NCBI GenBank assembly: GCA_017648235.1
Contig: JAGCIZ010000198.1
Coordinates: 1 to 7,815, forward strand
From: Paludibacteraceae bacterium
GTDB lineage: Bacteria > Bacteroidota > Bacteroidia > Bacteroidales > Paludibacteraceae
Length of the DNA: 7,815 bases
Reading direction: 5' to 3'
The notes under the pieces are model-generated. The model saw only the letters and a list, made by a program, of their open reading frames with translations. It had not been told where the DNA came from and did not search any database. Below are positions 5,678-7,815 of the stretch, in pieces (within the stretch, counting starts at the first letter, position 1; each line of letters opens with the position of its first letter). Both the position numbers and the translations under genes were made by a program.

Positions 5678-6766
5678 TTATACTCTCACAACCAAAATAG
5701 GAGTGTCCGAATGGAAAAGCATTTTGCGAGCCATACTTGGATTAAATAGTCGCATAAAAATGTTACGACGATGCGTGTTTATAACCACAAGATTAATCTT
5801 TTTTTCACGAATAAAATCCTCAAAAGACTGCAACAAATCATTTCCTTTTATTAGAGAATATTCCGCATTGACCATCGGGAAAGTTTTCACTAAATAATCA
5901 CGCAATCCTGCCAATTTTATCTCGTTCCAAGCATCTTGTTTTTGTTCAAAATGAGCCAAAAATAGGTTGTACGACTGCTTCTTAAACAAGGTCATAGTTT
6001 TGTCGAGCGATGTCAACATTCTATCGTCAATATTTGTTGCAAACATCACATTTTCAAGATTTTCTATCCCTTGCATATCTATATTGGAAGGAATTCCCAA
6101 AACAGGCACGGGACTACGCTCCATTACTTCGGCAGTTACGCTACCAAGGAGTTCTATTCCCTGATTATTTTTAGCACCTGTGCCCATAATAATGATCTGA
6201 GGGCTATTATTTTTTGCCCAATCAACTATTGCATCTTCAGGAACACCCTCTTCCATCACATACATGTACTTTATTCTAGGAAAAACTCCATTTTCAATCT
6301 TTTGCTCAACTCCATTGATAAATTGCTTAAAATTAGCCGATTCCTCAAGAATTATAGATTGTTGCTTTTGCTCTAAATCCCTCACGTAGGCCGACTCTGT
6401 TCGGTTCGGGAAAAAAGAATGTTCGGGCATAAAGTAGGAATAGAGAAAAACAATATCGGCATCGATGTGCTGAGCAAAACGAAAACTTGCTTCAACAATT
6501 TTTTCTGATTCAATGGAAAGATCCACCGGAACAAGAATTTTACTTCGGTTTCTCTCCAAAATGGCACTATTTTCTGAATTTTCAATAATTTGAAGCGCAC
6601 GAGGCAAATCTTTTTCGGCAATGCGCACTCTTACTCCTGCCGAAAAAAGAGGTTTGAACAAATCTAAATTATACAACGTAACTTTTATTCCTTCAGCCTC
6701 CAAAACAGACTTTAGAAGTTTTGCACGTTCCAACGTATGAATAGCTATTGTTACAAGTTTTACCAT
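5678..6766 (-). CDS. Universal stress protein with N-terminal DUF2007 domain and two USP domains
   Basis: This encodes 362 residues and is cytoplasmic, with no signal peptide. Residues 1-65 (MVKLVTIAIHTLERAKLLKSV, ...RVRIAEKDLPRALQII) look like a DUF2007 putative signal-transducing domain. USP domain 1 spans about 75-226, beginning KILVPVDLS, with the nucleotide loop GTGAKNNQGIELLGS (195-209). That loop keeps the family's overall spacing and final G-S but has Ala where the second glycine (G-x2-G) is expected, so ATP binding may be weakened. USP domain 2 spans about 237-362 and ends PILVVRV. Its loop region (NTHRRNIFMRLFNPS, 330-344) has no glycines and should not bind ATP. Tandem USP proteins usually respond to starvation, redox or growth arrest, but the target here is unknown. 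A good promoter precedes it. It is transcribed towards recG, 16 bases apart, and no clear terminator is visible between them. Confidence 0.92.
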   Translation of the reverse strand: MVKLVTIAIHTLERAKLLKSVLEAEGIKVTLYNLDLFKPLFSAGVRVRIAEKDLPRALQIIENSENSAILERNRSKILVPVDLSIESEKIVEASFRFAQHIDADIVFLYSYFMPEHSFFPNRTESAYVRDLEQKQQSIILEESANFKQFINGVEQKIENGVFPRIKYMYVMEEGVPEDAIVDWAKNNSPQIIIMGTGAKNNQGIELLGSVTAEVMERSPVPVLGIPSNIDMQGIENLENVMFATNIDDRMLTSLDKTMTLFKKQSYNLFLAHFEQKQDAWNEIKLAGLRDYLVKTFPMVNAEYSLIKGNDLLQSFEDFIREKKINLVVINTHRRNIFMRLFNPSMARKMLFHSDTPILVVRV

Positions 6767-6791
6767 CGTTCTAAATTGAAAAAATTGATTA

Positions 6792-6825
6792 CAAAATTAA
6801 CAAAAAGAGTAAAAACACTATCAAA
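6792..6825 (-). promoter_or_regulatory. Promoter of the universal stress protein gene
   Basis: The minus strand has TTTG (6825-6822), 22 bases, then TAATTTTG (6799-6792), matching both the -33 and -7 elements of the Bacteroidota housekeeping promoter at accepted spacing. Transcription would start near 6786, about 20 bases before the ATG at 6766. This is the only promoter in the window with both boxes in place. Its -33 box lies 3 bases past the stop of the radical SAM gene, so the stress gene can be transcribed on its own. Confidence 0.65.
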
Positions 6826-6828
6826 TCT

Positions 6829-7752
6829 CTACTTCAAAAACAACCTCCCTTGCCATGTATTTCTTTCAGCAAGACGTTTCTCTATTTTTACAGCAAATTC
6901 ATAATTTTTCAGTCCCCAATCTGGAGCCACAATTAATTCTTTTGGAGACTGAGAAACAAAGCGCTCTATGGCAATTTCAGGATTTAGCCATTCCAAAAAA
7001 TCAACAACCAAATCAATATATTCTTCAGCTGTAAAAAGATGAAACCATTCAGGATTTTCTGCATATTGCTTTGCCATTTTTGTTCCCTTTATAATTTGCA
7101 ACTGATGAAGTTTCAAACAATGAATGGGCAACTGCGACAAATTACGAGCATGCTCAATCAACTGCTCTCTACTTTCGCAAGGCAAACCCAAAATTAAATG
7201 TGCACCTACAAAAATACCTTTTTTTGCTGTAGATTTTATTGTTTCAGCCGCCACTCGAAACGAATGACCTCTATTTATAAATTTAAGCGTATCTTCGCAT
7301 GTTGATTCTACTCCATATTCAAGCATCACAAACCTTCTAGAAGAAACCTCGAAAAAATAATCTAATAACTCATCACTTACACAATCTGGACGAGTACCAA
7401 TTACAATTCCGGAAATTTTTTCATGATTCAAAGCCTCTTCATAAATAGAAATCAAATCATTCAAACTTCCGTAGGTATTTGTAAATGACTGGAAATAAGC
7501 AAGGTATTTTTGGGTTTTGTACTTATGATCAAAAAAAAGTACACCTTCGTCTATTTGCTGAGTGATCGATTTGTACGACCTGCAATAATCGGGCGTAAAC
7601 GACTGGTTATTACAATAACTACAACCTCCTGTCCCAATTTTTCCGTCTCTGTTAGGGCAAGAAAATCCTGCATTTATAGAAATTTTTTGAACTCGACCAT
7701 CAAATATCTTTTTCAGGATAGAAGCGTAGTCTTTGTAACGTTTTTCAATCAT
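6829..7752 (-). CDS. TIGR01212 (YhcC/YtqA-type) radical SAM enzyme
   Basis: This encodes 307 residues, full length for the family. Cys32, Cys44 and Cys47 (CPNRDGKIGTGGCSYC) form the C-x11-C-x2-C site for the 4Fe-4S cluster that cleaves S-adenosylmethionine. The long first spacing is typical of the Elp3/YhcC group, not of classical CxxxCxxC enzymes. Other signatures are GTRPDC (119-124), LEYGVES (144-150, SAM contact), INRGH (159-163), AHLILGLP (184-191) and KLHQLQIIKGT (214-224). From memory, the Bacillus relative YtqA (MnmL) has been linked to wobble-uridine modification of tRNA (mnm5s2U pathway). Whether that holds here is inference. The start ATG overlaps the stop of a further upstream gene by 4 bases (ATGA), so it is translated from an operon whose promoter lies outside the window. 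It has no Shine-Dalgarno sequence. Confidence 0.93.
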   Translation of the reverse strand: MIEKRYKDYASILKKIFDGRVQKISINAGFSCPNRDGKIGTGGCSYCNNQSFTPDYCRSYKSITQQIDEGVLFFDHKYKTQKYLAYFQSFTNTYGSLNDLISIYEEALNHEKISGIVIGTRPDCVSDELLDYFFEVSSRRFVMLEYGVESTCEDTLKFINRGHSFRVAAETIKSTAKKGIFVGAHLILGLPCESREQLIEHARNLSQLPIHCLKLHQLQIIKGTKMAKQYAENPEWFHLFTAEEYIDLVVDFLEWLNPEIAIERFVSQSPKELIVAPDWGLKNYEFAVKIEKRLAERNTWQGRLFLK

Positions 7753-7815
7753 TCTAGATAAAATTCATAATCTGCACTTTCGCTAAAAAGATAAATGTTT
7801 GTCAATTGGTCATTC
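7749..7815 (-). CDS. C-terminal end of an unidentified upstream gene
   Basis: The minus-strand frame entering from the right edge stays open for 21 codons (ending LFSESADYEFYLE) and stops with TGA at 7751-7749, overlapping the radical SAM start codon as ATGA. This overlap is the usual sign of a translationally coupled operon. The fragment is too short to identify, and an open frame of this length could arise by chance, so the call rests mainly on the overlap. Confidence 0.5.
   Translation of the reverse strand, partial: NDQLTNIYLFSESADYEFYLE

Overview
The window looks like a chromosomal segment of a Bacteroidota bacterium, probably of the order Bacteroidales. The grounds are its AT-rich sequence, several exact matches to the phylum's -7 promoter element TAnnTTTG, near-absence of Shine-Dalgarno sequences, signal peptides ending in (F/Q)-x-Q-type junctions, and gene families I recognise from Bacteroidales (a DUF6175-type protein and its companions, and a Bacteroidales-type RecG). 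It reads as ordinary chromosome with no transposase, phage, CRISPR or plasmid genes.

Layout. Positions 1-3117 hold a leftward gene set read from high to low coordinates: a 77-aa helix-turn-helix protein (3117-2884), an exported 165-aa protein (2784-2287), a 157-aa lipoprotein that is its paralogue (2274-1801), an exported DUF6175-type protein (1796-849), and a larger exported protein that runs off the left edge (847-1). The last four are separated by 1 to 12 bases and form a clear operon of cell-envelope proteins of unknown function. A -7 promoter match (2817-2824) and a 25-bp palindrome (2863-2887) lie just upstream of this operon, which suggests control by a DNA-binding regulator, perhaps the adjacent HTH protein.

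Positions 3118-3570 are a 453-base gene-free gap between the HTH gene and the rightward recG. It holds the most interesting signal in the window: an island of about 50% G+C in a background of about 19%, made of nested inverted repeats that fold into a long branched hairpin (3161-3291). It is followed on the minus strand by a second hairpin with six T directly before the HTH start codon. This looks like an undescribed small RNA, or a structured attenuating leader of the HTH/envelope operon. Minus-strand promoter matches at 3291-3298 and 3447-3454 fit that orientation.

Positions 3571-5661 encode RecG, the branched-DNA helicase, starting at GTG. It converges, with a 16-base gap, on a leftward gene (6766-5678) for a DUF2007-USP-USP universal stress protein, which has the most complete promoter in the window. 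Positions 7752-6829 encode a TIGR01212/YhcC-type radical SAM enzyme. Its start overlaps by 4 bases the end of a further leftward gene cut off by the right edge.

The housekeeping genes (recG, USP, radical SAM) appear functionally unrelated to the envelope operon. The points of interest are the control region at 2811-3454 and the uncharacterised envelope operon.
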